DNA of 64,000 nucleotides from Papio anubis (GCF_008728515.1 NC_044986.1:108550313-108614312); one strand, 5' to 3'. Shown: positions 7,846 to 20,135, counted from the stretch's first letter. A program made the numbers and translations. Notes: generated by a model not told the origin, from the letters alone.

Positions 7846-10204
7846 GCATAGATATACGTAGCACAAGACCCACACATTTACTATTTATTACAATTGAAAA
7901 ATCTCTCCGTCAGCCTCTTTCCCACATAAATCTTTACTAAACTGAAAAATAATTTGTCCCTTATGTCATTCTTTTTTCTGTAAGCTCTAAATGTTTTTAA
8001 TGTATATATCGCAATATAGCATGCTCTTCTGTTGAATGTTTCTCAGCTCTCATCAACACAGCTTGTTGGTAAGACAAAGCTGAGGTTACTGCTTCCCATG
8101 CTCTGGAAGAACGCTGCCTTGGCAGAGTGTCCACAGGGTTTCAGGGAGAAAGGAAAGGTCAGATTTTGTTGGGAACTGGAAGTTTGGTTTAAGGTGGGGC
8201 CTTCAAAGCAAGTGTTTGACTAGGATTGGGGTCGGGATCATGTTTACCAGTTTAGAGTTAGTGGAAACAGCATGGTGAAGAATTTGAGGCAAGGGGTTCA
8301 AGAGTCCGACAGAATTGTAAACCAGCATTTGATGCTTCCCAGTGAAGAGTTGACAGATCTTTTGGGAACTTCCAGTAATGAGCAATCAAGTCATTTGCCA
8401 GGGCAAGACTACCCTGAAAGACTCAAGTTATGCCAATAAAGTTATACGAATAAGGCTATAAAGACAACATAGTAAAGTCATGTTAATGTAAACACTTTGA
8501 ATATATAAATAGATGGCATGCATAGCAAAACCGGAATAAAAAAAAAAATTCATGTGATTCCTATAAACCGTAACATAGACACATTTTTAAATTTGAAAAG
8601 TTGGTTTTGGGAACTGTATGAAATGTCGTGATCAGAGATGATTGTGTCAAATTTGTTTTCTCTATTTTCTGTTCTGAAACTTCCGAGGTGTTTTGACATC
8701 CATTCTTTTTGTCATCTGGATCCACAGTCTCAAATAGGACAAAATTTGTGTTTCTGACCCATTTTAAATCTTTACAGACAGATTATATGAACACATATTA
8801 TTATATTTGCTTAAATGGGCTGTGATTCAAATAGGGGTGATTCTAGGCCAAAATATTTGTTCTTTGCAATTTGGCATTTGATCACAAGGTCTTCACTCCA
8901 CCTTTTTCACTTTTCACACCTGGGCCCCAATTTTCCACACTGCTTCATATAGATGTGCTTCTTTTATGATGGTGGCAGTGGTTAGAAAGAGGTGAGGAGG
9001 TGGAATGGAAAAGTCTTAGCTGGCAAGTTCCCGAAAATACTTTTTCAAACTCTCTGGCCAATTTGGAGAAGTGATCATCATTCATGGGTGGCAGAGGGGG
9101 CCATTCATCCTCTTTGATGCATTTCAGTTTCAGCACAGCTGTCAGGCCAAGGAAGTTATAAATCTTCCTACATGTTAACATTCACATTTAATTAATACTG
9201 ATAGGCAAAAGTGTCCCTAGAGGGAGATGATGCGATAGAGAGAAGGAAATTTGAGAAGCAGATAATAAAGGTAGTGTATGATCGTATTATATCTGGATCA
9301 ATCCAGTTTGATTATCCAGTTTGATTACTAACAATATTACCTTCTGTTGATATTTTTAATAGTTTGCCTTTTTTTTTTTTTTTTTTTGAGAAGCGGCTCA
9401 TCTGTTGTTTGGATTTGGAGTTTTCTAATGCTTACTTTAAAAGATTAGACTTCTCTCCCTTTTTTCTTTGGAAAAGGTAGGAGAACAAACTCAGTCATCC
9501 AATTTCTCATGCAAGATTTTAGAACTTTTATACCCATTCCTGACAACCATCAGTTTCACAGAAGTCCCAGACAGTTTATTTTGGGCATCAGGGTATGACA
9601 ATGTCCAGAAGCTGTGATTCCTACGTGGTCCTTGGGCTCAGTCAAAGTTAAGTTGACTCAGCAGCCATGAGTTATGCAGGCATTAATAGTCCTTTGACGA
9701 TTTCACCCTGCACTTTTTACATGTTAAAAAGCAGCCTAGAGGATGACCTTCCCTCAGGTGCCTCTGGCAATAACTATTTATATAATGAACAACCCATGCA
9801 AATTTGGGAGAAAAAAACCCAAAAACCACAGCATACCCAGAACAGTCCTATGTGGTTGTGTTTAATGCGTGATATGCTTCTGAGATGGGTGATGGGAAAG
9901 GAAGCCTCATTTAACCTCTCTTCCTATGTGCATACTCTTCACCTTCAATCTATGGGATGCCTGATAGGGTGGCCTCCTAGGGAATTTCCAAATATTACTC
10001 TTCCCCACGTCATGTTTTTCTCCAGAGATGATCTCAGAGATGGTCTGAGTACCTACAGAGTGTGGAAAAACAGTCAAGTAGTCCAACAACGTCTCATCTG
10101 GATGAGTTTACTTTCTTCTCCAGGCTCTAGTGAGGGTAACTTCCCTTCCTTCCAGGTTAAAAGTCTCACTATTAATGCATCAATATTGCCAATTGTTAAG
10201 ACTT
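7846..10204. other. Intergenic 2.4 kb, mostly unassigned
   Basis: No repeat consensus or gene was recognised. A T-run stands at about 9367-9387. A minus-strand open frame at 8945-9181 (78 residues, with a WPPLPPMNDDHFSKLAREFE segment) looks less like low complexity than its neighbours, but has no family I know and no visible splice context. One copy of a local duplication lies at 9891-9976. Confidence 0.5.
9891..9976 (+). repeat. Local direct duplication, copy A
   Basis: This 86-bp segment, GATGGGAAAGGAAGCCTCAT through CTGATAGGGTGGCCTC, recurs at 11479-11569 in the same orientation. Differences are a few substitutions and a 6-bp AGAAGC gap. It sits in otherwise unassigned sequence. Confidence 0.88.
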
Positions 10205-10347
10205 CTTTTTATTTTTATTTATTTCTAGAGATGGGGGCGTTCTCACTATGTTGCTCAGGTTGGTCTCGAACTCCTGGACTCAAGTGATCCTCCCGCCTCG
10301 GCCTCTCAAAGTGCTGGGATTACAGGTGTGCATAACTGCACCCAACC
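10205..10347 (-). mobile_element. Inverted Alu left monomer (FLAM-like)
   Basis: A TTTATTTATT run is followed by one inverted monomer (ACTATGTTGCTCAGGTTGGT ... AAAGTGCTGGGATTACAGG), ending at CACCCAACC. A single monomer suggests a fossil form. Confidence 0.88.
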
Positions 10348-10974
10348 AAAGCCTCTTAAACAATTCCTGTATCTGATGTTTGGCTTTTCATTAGGATGGT
10401 GAGCCAGGATGGGTTGCTGGCTTTCTTTTCCCAAATCAACCTTGGAGAATCTAGTAGTAAGACAGAAGCATGGAGCTGAGAAACTAACATAAACATGGCA
10501 TGAACGTCCTGGGGAATGTGAACAGTGGGGTGAACTCCTGTTTGTGGATGGTGGGAGAAATGGGGGCCAGGTTGGAGAGACAGAGACAGCTTGAGGAGAA
10601 GGATCTCACAGGCACAGCGAGAGCGCAGATTGAAAAAAGCTTTTATGTTCTGCTGTTGCTTCTTTCTTCCATGATCTTGGGTTAATGGTTGCTACACCCT
10701 TCACTTCAGGAATCAGCCATTATAGCCTGGGTCTTCAGGTTAATATCGGAGCATAACAAAAGCCTTCCAAGAGTGAAGAGTTCACAACAATATATGAGGA
10801 ATGACTAGCCACACTCTGGCACTTTCTTCACCTCTATCTCTCCAGGGCAAGTAGGTTGTAACTGAGAGAGCCGATCTACTCACAATTCCTATTCTTTTGA
10901 GGAGTTTAAAGATGAATTCTTGACTGGAACAGCTGCTAACCAAGTGTCAAGCATGATGTGTATATTAAATAAAT
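10348..10974. other. Intergenic stretch with no recognised feature
   Basis: Mixed-composition sequence. I see no repeat or gene that I can support. Confidence 0.45.
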
Positions 10975-11230
10975 AAACAGCAACAAAAACTCCCTCACCT
11001 AGATGCTATAGTCACATTTCAGAACGTCAAAGACAAAGAGAATTGTAAGTTTGTAGAGATAAACAGCAGATCATCTACAGAGAAACAAAAATCAAACTTT
11101 TCAATAGCAGTGCTGGATACAAGAAAACAATGGCTTAGCATTTTAAAACAAAGAGAAATGAACTTCGAGCCAAGATTTTTATATCTAGCCACATGGCATT
11201 TAAACATGAGGGCATAAATACAAATTTAAG
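10975..11230 (+). mobile_element. Old L1 (L1M) fragment, tentative
   Basis: The segment resembles the L1M wording with GTCAAAGACAAAGAGAATT, a GGATACAAGAAAACAATGGC block and an AACATGAGGGCATAAATACA end. It is diverged and boundaries are approximate. It is followed by unclassified old repeat-like sequence up to about 11790. Confidence 0.45.
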
Positions 11231-11478
11231 TACTTCCTCCAAGTGTGTGTTGTTTGTACAACAGCAGTCCAGGATTAAGGGGGCAATTTCATGGTATGGG
11301 GGTCTAGTCTCCTTCTATTATGTTGATGTGTCATCCTGAGGTGCTGGCCTCAACTGTATGATCCACTGTTATTACTCTGGACACCATCATTATATCCACA
11401 TTTCAGCCATCAGAAACGAGGAACTGGAAGACATACCCATTTCTTCCATGGGAGAATGGAAGTGATGGGAAAGGAAGT

Positions 11479-11569
11479 GATGGGAAAGGAAGCCTCATTT
11501 AACCTCTCTTCTTACGTGCATACTCTTCACCTTCAGAAGCAATCTATGGGATTCCTGATAGGGTGACCC
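11479..11569 (+). repeat. Local direct duplication, copy B
   Basis: Copy of 9891-9976, 1.6 kb away, at roughly 95% identity apart from a 6-bp AGAAGC indel. It is preceded by a short doublet of GGAAGTGATGGGAAA (from 11458), so the left junction shows a further micro-duplication. Confidence 0.88.
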
Positions 11570-11789
11570 TTTTTAAAGTTACGAGCAAAAGATGATCACA
11601 TCACTTCTATTCATATCCCATTGACCAGAACTTAATTATGAGGTCACATCTAGCTGCAAGAGAGGATGAAAAAGGTAGTCTTAATTCTGGATGGATATAA
11701 CTCTAGTTAAAATTCAGAGTTTCTGTAACAAAATGAAAAAGTGGAAAAAGGAGATATTTTTGCTACCACTATATACCCCAAAACAAAAA

Positions 11790-13467
11790 AATTCACTTTA
11801 TGATAGAGGAAAAGACAAGAATGTCTCTAACACCGCTACTATTTAACATAATTCCAGTGACTGCCATAAAAAAGAAAAACACATGGCATATAAAGCTTGG
11901 TTAAGAAAGAGAGAGATAATATAATTTACCTAGGAATGGAATCAATAGATAAGCTACTAGAACAATTAAGGGAGTTGATCAAGGTTGCTGGATACATGAT
12001 CAACATAAAAATCAAAAATTTTTTAATACTCGTATTAACTGTCTAGAAAATACAAGAAAAATAAGGCATGATTTATAATTTCAATAAAAACTAAAGGTAT
12101 TTAGGAATTAAAGAATAAATCTTTTTTGAGAAAAAATTTTAAACTGAACAAAGGACACAGAAATTAATCCAACTAAATATACTTTCAGTGTCTCTGAATG
12201 GATGTTAATATTGTAAAGATGTCAATTCTTCTCAAATTAATCTATACATTCAAGGAAGTTTCAATGAAATTCATGGTTAAATTTACTACAGAATTCATGT
12301 GAAAGACTAAAGGTCCATGAATGGTCAATTTGATCTTTAGAAAAATGAGAAATGTGGCTGCTTCTGTTCTATCAGATACTAAGACATACCAAAAAGCCTC
12401 ACAGTGATAGAAACAGTATGATATAGATATGCAAGCAGACAGTAAAACAATGGAGCAGAGCAGACAATTCAGCAACTTAATATATGATGAAGATGGCTCT
12501 ACAGATTAATATGAAAGCATACATGTTAGTAGATGACATTGGGAACACTGACTCCCATGTAAAGAAAAATGAAACTGATTCCTATCTACCACGTGCAAAG
12601 TTGGACTCCAGAAAAGGACTTGGATATGAAAAATATACATGTCAGATTTAATAGAAAAGATAACATGAGAATATCCCCTTACATGAGGGATAGAAAAAGG
12701 CTGCTTCTTGCGAAGGATATATCATAAAGAAATAACTAAGGATTTCCATGCAATGAAAGATGCCACAGGCAAGGTTAGAAGTGACAGATACTGAGAAAAC
12801 ATTGGCAAGGCCTAAAACTGACACGGAACCGAAACCTAGATAACACAAGGAGCTGGGGATTTCTGCACATCAACCAGAAGAAGGTAGGAACCCTGACAAA
12901 AGAACAAAACAAAACAAAAAACTTAAGAATACAAATTGGTGATTTACAGAAGGGAAAATCCAAACAAAAGTTAACAAACAGCAGAGTTGCTCCAGGGTAT
13001 TATTCCTATTATTCCTCAGAATTCTAAGTCAACATACAACGAAATATCATTTCCACACAATAGTCTGGCAAAGGATAGGCACCCCCATGAATAGGCTGGT
13101 GGAAGTATAAATTGGTGTTGCAGTCTTTAAGAACATCCTGGCAGGAAATCATTAAACTGAGTATGCGTATTTCTAGGATACAGGAATTCTCTTTCTTGGT
13201 ATTTCTGGAAGGAATTCACACACAGGCCCACGTTGGAACAGGCTTATGGATACTCATCATAGCATTGTTTGCGGGATTTGGAGGCCTTCAGGGTACCATC
13301 TCTGGGATAGAGGATCGGTATAATGTTCTCTATGTCTGCTGTGGAACACAGGGCAGCCCTTTGAAGCAATGCACTGAATGTCCACACACCAACATGGCCC
13401 ATTCTCAAAGATAGAGTGCTGAGTAACAGTTGGAAGAAAGAATGCTATCTGTAGCTCAAGACCATTT
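11790..13467 (+). mobile_element. Old L1 (L1M), ORF2 3' part and 3' end
   Basis: Sense-strand wording of L1 ORF2 is visible in decayed form: 'aatgtctctaacaccgctac', 'tttacctaggaatggaatca', 'acactgactcccatgtaaag', 'cacatcaaccagaagaag' and the final 'gatactcatcatagcattg'. Many stops and indels show it is inactive. An Alu follows at 13468, and L1 sequence may continue to about 13880. Confidence 0.75.
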
Positions 13468-13755
13468 GGCTCACACCTGTAATCCCAGCACTTTGGGAGG
13501 CCGAAGCAGGTGCATTACCTGAGGTCAGGAGTTCGAGACTAGCCTGGCCAACATGGAGAAACCCCATCTCTACTAACAACACAAAAACTAGCTGGGTGTG
13601 GTAGCACATGCCTGTAATCCCAGCTACTTTCGAGGCTGAGGCAGGAGAATTGCTTAAACCTGGGAGGCAGAGGTGGCAGCGAGCTGAGACTGTGCCACCA
13701 CACTCCAGCCTGGGCAACAGAGCGAAATTCCATCTCAAAAAAAGAAAAAAATAAA
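13468..13755 (+). mobile_element. Alu lacking its first ~13 bp
   Basis: It starts at GGCTCACACCTGTAATCC, keeps both monomers and ends in AAAAAAAGAAAAAAAT. It is inserted in the L1M 3' region. Confidence 0.92.
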
Positions 13756-15034
13756 TGCACACAAACCTAAAATAAACTTCTTGAAAGAATAAATATAAAT
13801 GAGAGGATATGCATCAGAGATACTAGAAAGTTTGGTGGTGGCAGGGAGGTTGGAGTGGGAGTGGGAAAAGAAGAGAATAACTAGAGAAAGGAGGAAGGAG
13901 TCCAGCACAGACCATTACTGAAAGCATTTTCTGTTTGTTTCCCTCCTGAAAACATTAGGATGGGTGAGCTCTCAGAGGGATACTGGCTCTGAAGGAACCT
14001 AAGTGGGAATGAACAAGGGATAGTGTGAGGGCATGGATTTGAGGCTGGTGGATGGGTGAAGGGATGACTTGAAAGGTGATTTGCTACTGATAAGAATCCC
14101 AAAGAGGAGAAAATTAGAATCCAGGTGAGTACCGCCTTCTTCCTGGTTTTGCCAGCTTTTCCTTGGGAAAGCACATAATCTTTAGATTGAAAAAAAAAAA
14201 AAAAATCCAAGGCCAAGTACAAACCACAGGGGGGCACTTTTCCCTCATTAAAATTGAAGATCCAGCATCTTAGAAAAAAGAAGTCCAGAGAACACGGTGG
14301 GAAGGCTGTGTCTCACGTCACTGGGGAGTTTCTGGCTCCACAATTAATTGCCAACACCTGGGCTAATTTCCCCAGGTGTAATTTGTCTCCACAAGGGGCC
14401 AACCTTTAATATCTTACAATGCATGAAATATAGCAGAGAAAGTACAGTTGAAAGAAAAAAAAAAGTCATTCAAACTTTAAAATAACCTGATCAAAATAAT
14501 ATTAAATAGCATAATACTTGTGCAATGCTATATTTGTTTCTTCAGATTCCCCAGAAATGCTTTATAAGTCTATACTTCAAAAATATTTAAACTCTTCTCT
14601 CTTAAAAATCTTTCTAAATCCTAGAATATTAGTTTTGGAAAGCTCTGATTTATTTCTTCCTAAAGCTGGGATTTTGTTTCCAATTTTGCTCTTGAAAATG
14701 ATTTCAAATTCACTTACAAACAAATGAAAGAAAATAATATAATGAAAATTTTTGGAGTATGACTGTAACAAAAAGGTCAACTTAGTAATATAACAGCTCT
14801 ATAGAATATCATCTTATATAGAGACTTTAAAATGCTAAAATGTATATTATTTTATTTCTTATGAATAAAGGTAGTTGGGGCAGATGTATTATCCTGAATT
14901 CAGAAAAAGGCAAGTCTTTTAAGTGAAAGTTTCAAGGGAAGTATTGGTATTTGAGGTAGACTTTGAAAAATGGGTAGACTTTAAGTGACGAAAAGGTCAT
15001 TGAAGGCAGAGGGAACAATTTGAACAAAAGTTCA
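13756..15034. other. Intergenic stretch, unassigned
   Basis: Remains of L1-like sequence to about 13880, then no recognised element. There is an A-run at about 14190-14206 and AT-rich DNA at 14400-14850. Confidence 0.45.
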
Positions 15035-15365
15035 TGTATTAGTCCGTTTTCACATTGCTATAAAGAACTCCCCAAGACTGAGTAATTTATAAAGGAAAGA
15101 GGTTTAATTGACTCACAGTTTCACGTGGCTGGGGAGGTCTCAGGAAACTTACAATCATGGTGGAAGAGAAAGCAGGCACATCTTACGTGGGGAGTGAGCG
15201 CAGGAAAAACTACCAGACCTCGTGAGATTTCACTCACGATCACAAGAACAGCATGGGGAAACCGTCCTGGTAATCCAATCACCTTCCACTAGGTCCCACC
15301 CTTTACACATGAGGATTACAATTCAAGATAAAATCTGGGTGTGGACGCAGAGCGAAACTGTATCA
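15035..15365 (-). mobile_element. MaLR LTR (MST/THE1 type), inverted
   Basis: The inverted LTR begins TGTATTAGTCCGTTTTCACA and ends AAACTGTATCA. It contains ACAGTTTCACGTGGCTGGGG and ACCTCGTGAGATTTCACTCA. Flanks GTTCA (15030-15034) and GTTGA (15366-15370) are a 5-bp target-site duplication with one change. No internal region is present, so it is a solo LTR. Confidence 0.88.
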
Positions 15366-15454
15366 GTTGAGAAATGATAAAAGTGAAGACATGTTTGGGA
15401 AATGGTGTTTCTATTTGCTAGGTTCTAAGACTGGTCATAACAAGAAACGCCAAT

Positions 15455-15625
15455 ATAATACCTACTAAGTGCTTGGTACTATTCTAAGTGCCTAACATAC
15501 ATATATTAACTCACTTAATCTTTACACAACCCTAACAGAACACTTTTCAGGTGAAGTAACTGACCCATAAAAAGTTGACGTCTGAGCTGGTGTTGAACCC
15601 TGGTGTCTGGGTGCTGATGATAACA
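15455..15625 (+). mobile_element. MIR SINE
   Basis: 'ctactaagtgcttggtact' and 'attctaagtgcctaacatac', with 'actcacttaatctttacac' and then 'gaagtaactgacc' and 'gttgaaccctggtgtctgg', follow the MIR core in order. Confidence 0.75.
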
Positions 15626-15644
15626 AGGGTATAGTTCGTAGTTT

Positions 15645-16094
15645 GGGTATTGACTGTGGAGTTAATGCAGGACAGGTGAGCCCCCAAAGTGGGGTTAAGC
15701 CCAGGAGGTTTCTTGGCTTCACCCAGGAAAGAATTCAAGGATGAGCCAGTAGAGTTAGACGGCGATCTTTTATTGGACGGTACACGCTCCCTGTGGAGTA
15801 GGGCTCACTCATAGGCAGTGCACCAGTCAGTAGCAGTTTGGGCTGGTGGCAACTGTATTTATACTCACGTGAACTCACTTTCAGTTACATGCAAATTGAG
15901 GGGAGTTACTTTGAACTTTTAGGAAATGAGGCAATAACTTCCAGGTTGTTACCGTGGAAAGGAAAAGTAATTTCCTGGGTCATTGTCATGGCATTTGTAA
16001 GCTGTCATGGCACTGGTAAGAGTATCTTATGCTAATAAGCAATGAAGATAGCTAGTGATCACTTTCCTCACCTTCTGCTGGTTCTGCTGGTTGG

Positions 16095-16126
<32 letters not shown>

Positions 16127-16560
16127 TTTGTTTTCTTTTTTTTGAGACAGAGTCTCACTCTGTTGCCCAGGCTGGAGTACAGTGGCATGATCATAGCTAA
16201 CTGCAGCCATGATCTCCCAGGCTCAAGCAATTCTCCCGCCTCAGTTTCCTGAGTAGTTGAGACCACAGGCACAAATCAACATGTCCAGCTAATATTTATA
16301 GAGACAGGGTCTTGCTATGTTGCCCAGGCTTGTCTTGAATTCCTGGGTTCAAGCCATCCTCCTGCCTCAGCCTCCCTGGGGTTACAGGTGTGATCTCAGC
16401 TTAGTTTCTTTACTTCATCCTCTCGAGACTGAGAAATAAGTCCTGCCAATCTCCTACTCAATTGCAGGGCAATTGAGAGAAACTGCAAATTTTTTCTTGG
16501 AACAGCAGCATGGCATGAGACCTACGTATGACAACTCTGAAGAAAAATATTTTGGAAGTG
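15645..16560 (-). mobile_element. ERV LTR, inverted, split by an Alu
   Basis: The left end reads GGACAGGTGAGCCCCCAAAG, whose complement is a typical LTR 3' terminus. Minus-strand AATAAA (complement of TTTATTGG at about 15767) is a likely poly(A) signal. Repeated blocks TTACCGTGGAAAGGAAAAGT and TCATTGTCATGGCATTTGTA fit an LTR with internal duplication. Sequence after the inner Alu (CTGCCAATCTCCTACTCAAT ...) seems to continue it. Family and outer edges are uncertain. Confidence 0.6.
16108..16393 (-). mobile_element. Inverted AluJ-like element
   Basis: A long T tail is followed by an inverted Alu (GAGACAGAGTCTCACTCTGT ... CCTCAGCCTCCCTGGGGTTA). It is slightly shortened at its 5' end. It interrupts the LTR. 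Confidence 0.9.
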
Positions 16561-17329
16561 CTATAGGATCGATCAGGTTAGGAAGTAAGTGAAGTCAAGG
16601 GACCAGTTTTGATGCTAGAAGAGGGGAAGGTGGTGACAGAGAAAATATATTGAAAAGGTAAAAAGAGAGGGGGAGAAATTAAAGATGAAGATAAATCTAG
16701 GAAATCTAGCCTGAAAGGCTTCACAGTGGCTCAGTAGCATCATCGCAGGAAATAGAGAGGCCAAGAGGAAGGTTTAGTTTGGGCAGGAGGAGCAGATAAA
16801 CAAGAACTTCAGTGAGGTACTGGCAGGAAATCAAGGTGGCAAGATATCCAGGAAGCTTCCAGACATAGGAGTGTTTTCTATTCACTAGAGAGGACAAAGC
16901 TGGAGGTCAAATTTAGGAGTCATTCAGTTAAGGAACAAGGAAGTCAATCCGTGCATGCGAAACATTCCCCGAGAATCACAGCAGAGGGATAGAACTAAGA
17001 ACTGGACCACAGAGAAAAGCATTTTAGCCTATACTTTTCAAAGGTTGTTGACTCTCTTCCACCCCCTAAATCCAGAGCCATATAACATACTCATGCCACT
17101 AACAAACCCTTTAACTGATTATTACAGGATTCAACATCGGTTTAGGACAAGGCGGCCTAACCAGAGCCTCTGGGAAGGCCACTCTCAGATGTTGAGGCTG
17201 AAAATCTCTTGCTTCTGTGTTAATAATGATTCTCTTTCTGCCTTTTACCACTTGTTCCTATGCTGTGAGTGGGTGTGATACGTCCACTTCTAATAGCTGT
17301 GGATCTTCATCAATAAGCTATTATTTTAT
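16561..17329. other. Intergenic stretch with no recognised feature
   Basis: Purine-leaning sequence with short open frames only. No repeat family was recognised. Confidence 0.45.
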
Positions 17330-17489
17330 GTTTTTGTTGTTGTTGTTTTTTGTTTGTTTGTTTTTGTTTTGTACAGATGGAGTCTCGCTATGTATTCCAG
17401 GCTGGTTTTGAACTCCTGGCCTCAAATGATCCTTCCTCCTTGGGTTTCCAAAGTGCTGGCATTATAGGCACGAGCTACTATGCCTGGCC
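17330..17489 (-). mobile_element. Inverted Alu monomer (FLAM-like)
   Basis: A TTGTTGTTGTT and TTTGTTTG tail is followed by one inverted monomer: GGAGTCTCGCTATGTATTCC ... CAAAGTGCTGGCATTATAGG, ending CCTGGCC. Confidence 0.85.
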
Positions 17490-17834
17490 CCAGCTATTAT
17501 TGTATATTTTCTGCTTTTTCTGTTCCTGAAAGAATGCTGCAGAAGTGGACATCACTGGAGAACTCGCCTCCTTTCCCCAGTAAAAATGGAATGTTAGTCT
17601 GGCTTGCCAGGGGTCTCAGAAGGAGAAAATGTTATGCTTTGTGTGTTTATCATGCTTGTGAATTCCACAGATCTGCGATTTTCAAATTCAAGAAGCCTCC
17701 CAAATTAAAAAAAAAATCTCAAGATACTGTCTGGGGATAGGGAATATTTTCCCTTCACCCTCTGAAGGTTCACTGGAAATCACTGAAAAGAAGCAGATTA
17801 ATAGGAGAAAAAGCATACACATTTATTTGATCTT
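17490..17834. other. Unassigned stretch
   Basis: No gene was seen. The segment 17715-17834 and the sequence after the next Alu (18164-18433) look like two halves of one older, unnamed repeat split by the AluY. Confidence 0.4.
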
Positions 17835-18155
17835 CGTGGTTGTTTTTTTTTTGTTTGTTTGTTTGTTTTTTTTTGAGACAGAGTCTCACTCTGTCGCCCA
17901 GGCTGGAGTGCAGTGGCATGATCTCAGCTCACTGCAAGCTCCACCACCTGAGTTCATGCCATTCTCCTGCCTCAGCCTCCTGAGTAGCTGGGACTACAGG
18001 TGCCTGCCACCATGCCCGGCTAATTTTTTGTATTTTTAGTAGACACGGGGTTTCACTGTGCTAGCCAGGATGGTCTCTATCTCCTGACCTTGTGATCCGC
18101 CTGCATCAGCCTCCCAAAGTGCTGGAATTACAGGCATGAGCCACCGTGCCCGGCC
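17835..18155 (-). mobile_element. Full-length AluY-like element
   Basis: An inverted Alu with Y-type wording (GCCATTCTCCTGCCTCAGCC; GGATGGTCTCTATCTCCTGA; CTTGTGATCCGCCTGC). Target-site duplication TTGATCTT lies at 17827-17834 and 18156-18163. It is among the younger Alus here. Confidence 0.93.
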
Positions 18156-18433
18156 TTGATCTTAGTTTTATGTGACATGAGTGCCTTCAGAGTGAAGACC
18201 CAAAGATACAAAGGAAATTGTCAATTTTTTACTTAGGTGCAACAGAATGTGAACAGCCATATGTAGAAACAGGCTTGGAACAAAGGGTCTGATCTAATGC
18301 TAATGGACTGAGTGGGGAAACCCAGCAAGGACTATCTGTCTAGATTCTTCTTGGCCTCTCTGTGCAGCAATTTTTCCATCTGGGAATGGGGCACGACCCT
18401 GTCTGAAATGAGGGTCTTATGACCTCTAGTCAG

Positions 18434-18794
18434 TGTGTTAGTCTGTTTTCCCACTACTGATAAAGACGTAACTGAGACCAGGAAGAAAAATAGGTTTAAT
18501 GGACTTACAGTTCTGCATGGCTGGGGAGGCCTCACAATCATGGTGGAAGGCAAGGAGGAACAAGTCACATCTTACATGGATGGCAGCAGGCAAAGACAGA
18601 GAGCCAAGCAAAAGGGGTTTCTCCTTATAGAAGCATCAGATCTTGTGAGTCTTACTCACTACCACAAGAACAGTATGGGAGAAACCACCCACATGATTCA
18701 ATTATCTCCCAGCAGGTCCGTCCCACAACATGAAGGAATTATGGGAGCTACAATTCAAGATGAGATTTGGGTGGGGACACAGTCAACCATATCA
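18434..18794 (-). mobile_element. MaLR LTR (MST/THE1 type), inverted
   Basis: It begins TGTGTTAGTCTGTTTTCCCA and ends GTCAACCATATCA. It contains CTGGGGAGGCCTCACAATCA and AGATTTGGGTGGGGACACAG. Flanks GTCAG (18429-18433) and GTCAA (18795-18799) form the 5-bp duplication. It is a solo LTR. Confidence 0.9.
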
Positions 18795-18837
18795 GTCAAA
18801 TAAGGTAGATCAAATAATTTCCTTATGGCTTCTGGGT

Positions 18838-19124
18838 TTTTTGTTTTGTTCTGTTTGAGACAGGGTTTTACTCTGTTACCCAGGCTAGAGTGCAGTAGCG
18901 CGATCACAGTTCACTGCAGCCTCAAACTCCTGGACCCAAGCAATTCTTTGGCCTTAGCCTCCTGAGTAGCTGGGATTACAAACTTGCACCACTATACCCA
19001 TCTAATTTTTAAATTTTTTGTAGAGTCTGGATCCCAGGCAGGTCTCAATCTCCTGGATTCAAGTGCTCCTCCTGCCTTGGCATCCCAAAATGTTGGGATT
19101 ATTCAAGAGCCACCACATCCAGCC
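18838..19124 (-). mobile_element. Inverted AluJ
   Basis: A TTTTGTTTTG tail is followed by a strongly diverged inverted Alu (TTTTACTCTGTTACCCAGGC ... AGAGCCACCACATCCAGCCC). Confidence 0.88.
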
Positions 19125-19464
19125 CGTATGGCTGGGTTTTATGTGGAAAGTTTGGGGTCGGGGAGTTAGAATGATATTTTTAGGTTTTATAGCTGGTTTG
19201 GGGGAAAAAGTATTTCTGGTTTCTGTGACCTGCCTTGGGGAAGAAAGATTCTAGTTTCCACAGCTAGCCTTGGGAGAGAATGGGATGAGAGATGGAGGGC
19301 ATGAAAAAGAGAAAAACTTTTGCTTCTGAGACCTTCATTTTGGGGTATTATTTTCTGAGTCCCAACAATACTACGAAATTTATTTATATTTATGAGACAT
19401 CATCATAATGCATATTTTGCCAATGAACGCCTAATCTGTGTCTTTAATATGTTATGGATCCATT
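19125..19464. other. Unassigned, probably old repeat
   Basis: A TTTTAGGTTTTATAGCTGG block, then CCTTGGGGAAGAAAGATTC and GGAGAGAATGGGATGAGAG, resemble sequence that I cannot place in a family. No gene was seen. Confidence 0.35.
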
Positions 19465-19590
19465 CGTTTTGCAAATGTTTTCTATCACCTACTTAAGTAA
19501 CAGCGTGGTTCTAAGTGCTGGGGATACAGTGTGAACAAGACTGTCAATATTCCTGTCCACTAACAGCTTTGACTTCCAAACAGGAAAACT
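19465..19590 (-). mobile_element. L2 LINE fragment, inverted
   Basis: 'cctacttaagtaacagcgtg', 'ttctaagtgctggggatac' and 'agtgtgaacaagactgtc' match the inverted L2 3' end. Confidence 0.6.
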
Positions 19591-20113
19591 GTGAGTTTGA
19601 ATGTTTTTCCTTAAATGAAAAGAACAATTAAAAAGAAAATAAGAAAAAAAATGGTAAATTTAAGTTTCTTAAATATAGAGACAAGTACAAATCAATTTAA
19701 AAAGGTTAATTGGTCATTCCTTTAAAAAAAAAAGTATGGGAGAACTATCTGTTACTCATATGTGGGGCTCAAAATAAGTTATATTATTTCACTATCTGTA
19801 TTGAAACATTATAAATTCTGAATATGTATTTTATATAAAAATGAATGGATGAGAAAAAGGCATGAGGAATTTTCCTTCCCTCGGGTGTCTATTAAGTGCT
19901 GTTTGTTTCAGGGAGGAGGAATCTTCCTTTCCTAGGCTGGATAATATTCATCTGTTCAGCTCTGCTTAAACCTGATGACCAGCTCTATAAAAAGGTGCAT
20001 TCTTAAAATGGTAACTCATCTTCAGTCTGTAATTTTAGATTTTGTAATTTTAGATTTTGTATTAAATTTTTATTGTCTAGCTGTCCTTTCTTCTAATTAA
20101 ATCTCTAAACATT

Positions 20114-20135
20114 TGTGTGTGTGTGTGTGTGTGTG
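20114..20135. repeat. (TG)11 microsatellite
   Basis: Eleven uninterrupted TG units in AT-rich DNA. Just upstream (20027-20060) a TGTAATTTTAGATTT unit occurs twice in tandem. Confidence 0.97.

Noticed and set aside
11790..13467. Possible active L1 or intact ORF2
   Set aside because: All L1 pieces are short, full of stops and indels, and of L1M age or 5'-truncated.
13445..13762. Alu-length frames with 'LECSGAISAHCNLCLPGSSD'-like text (many places)
   Set aside because: The well-known spurious translation of inverted Alu. It recurs at nearly every Alu in the window and is not a gene.
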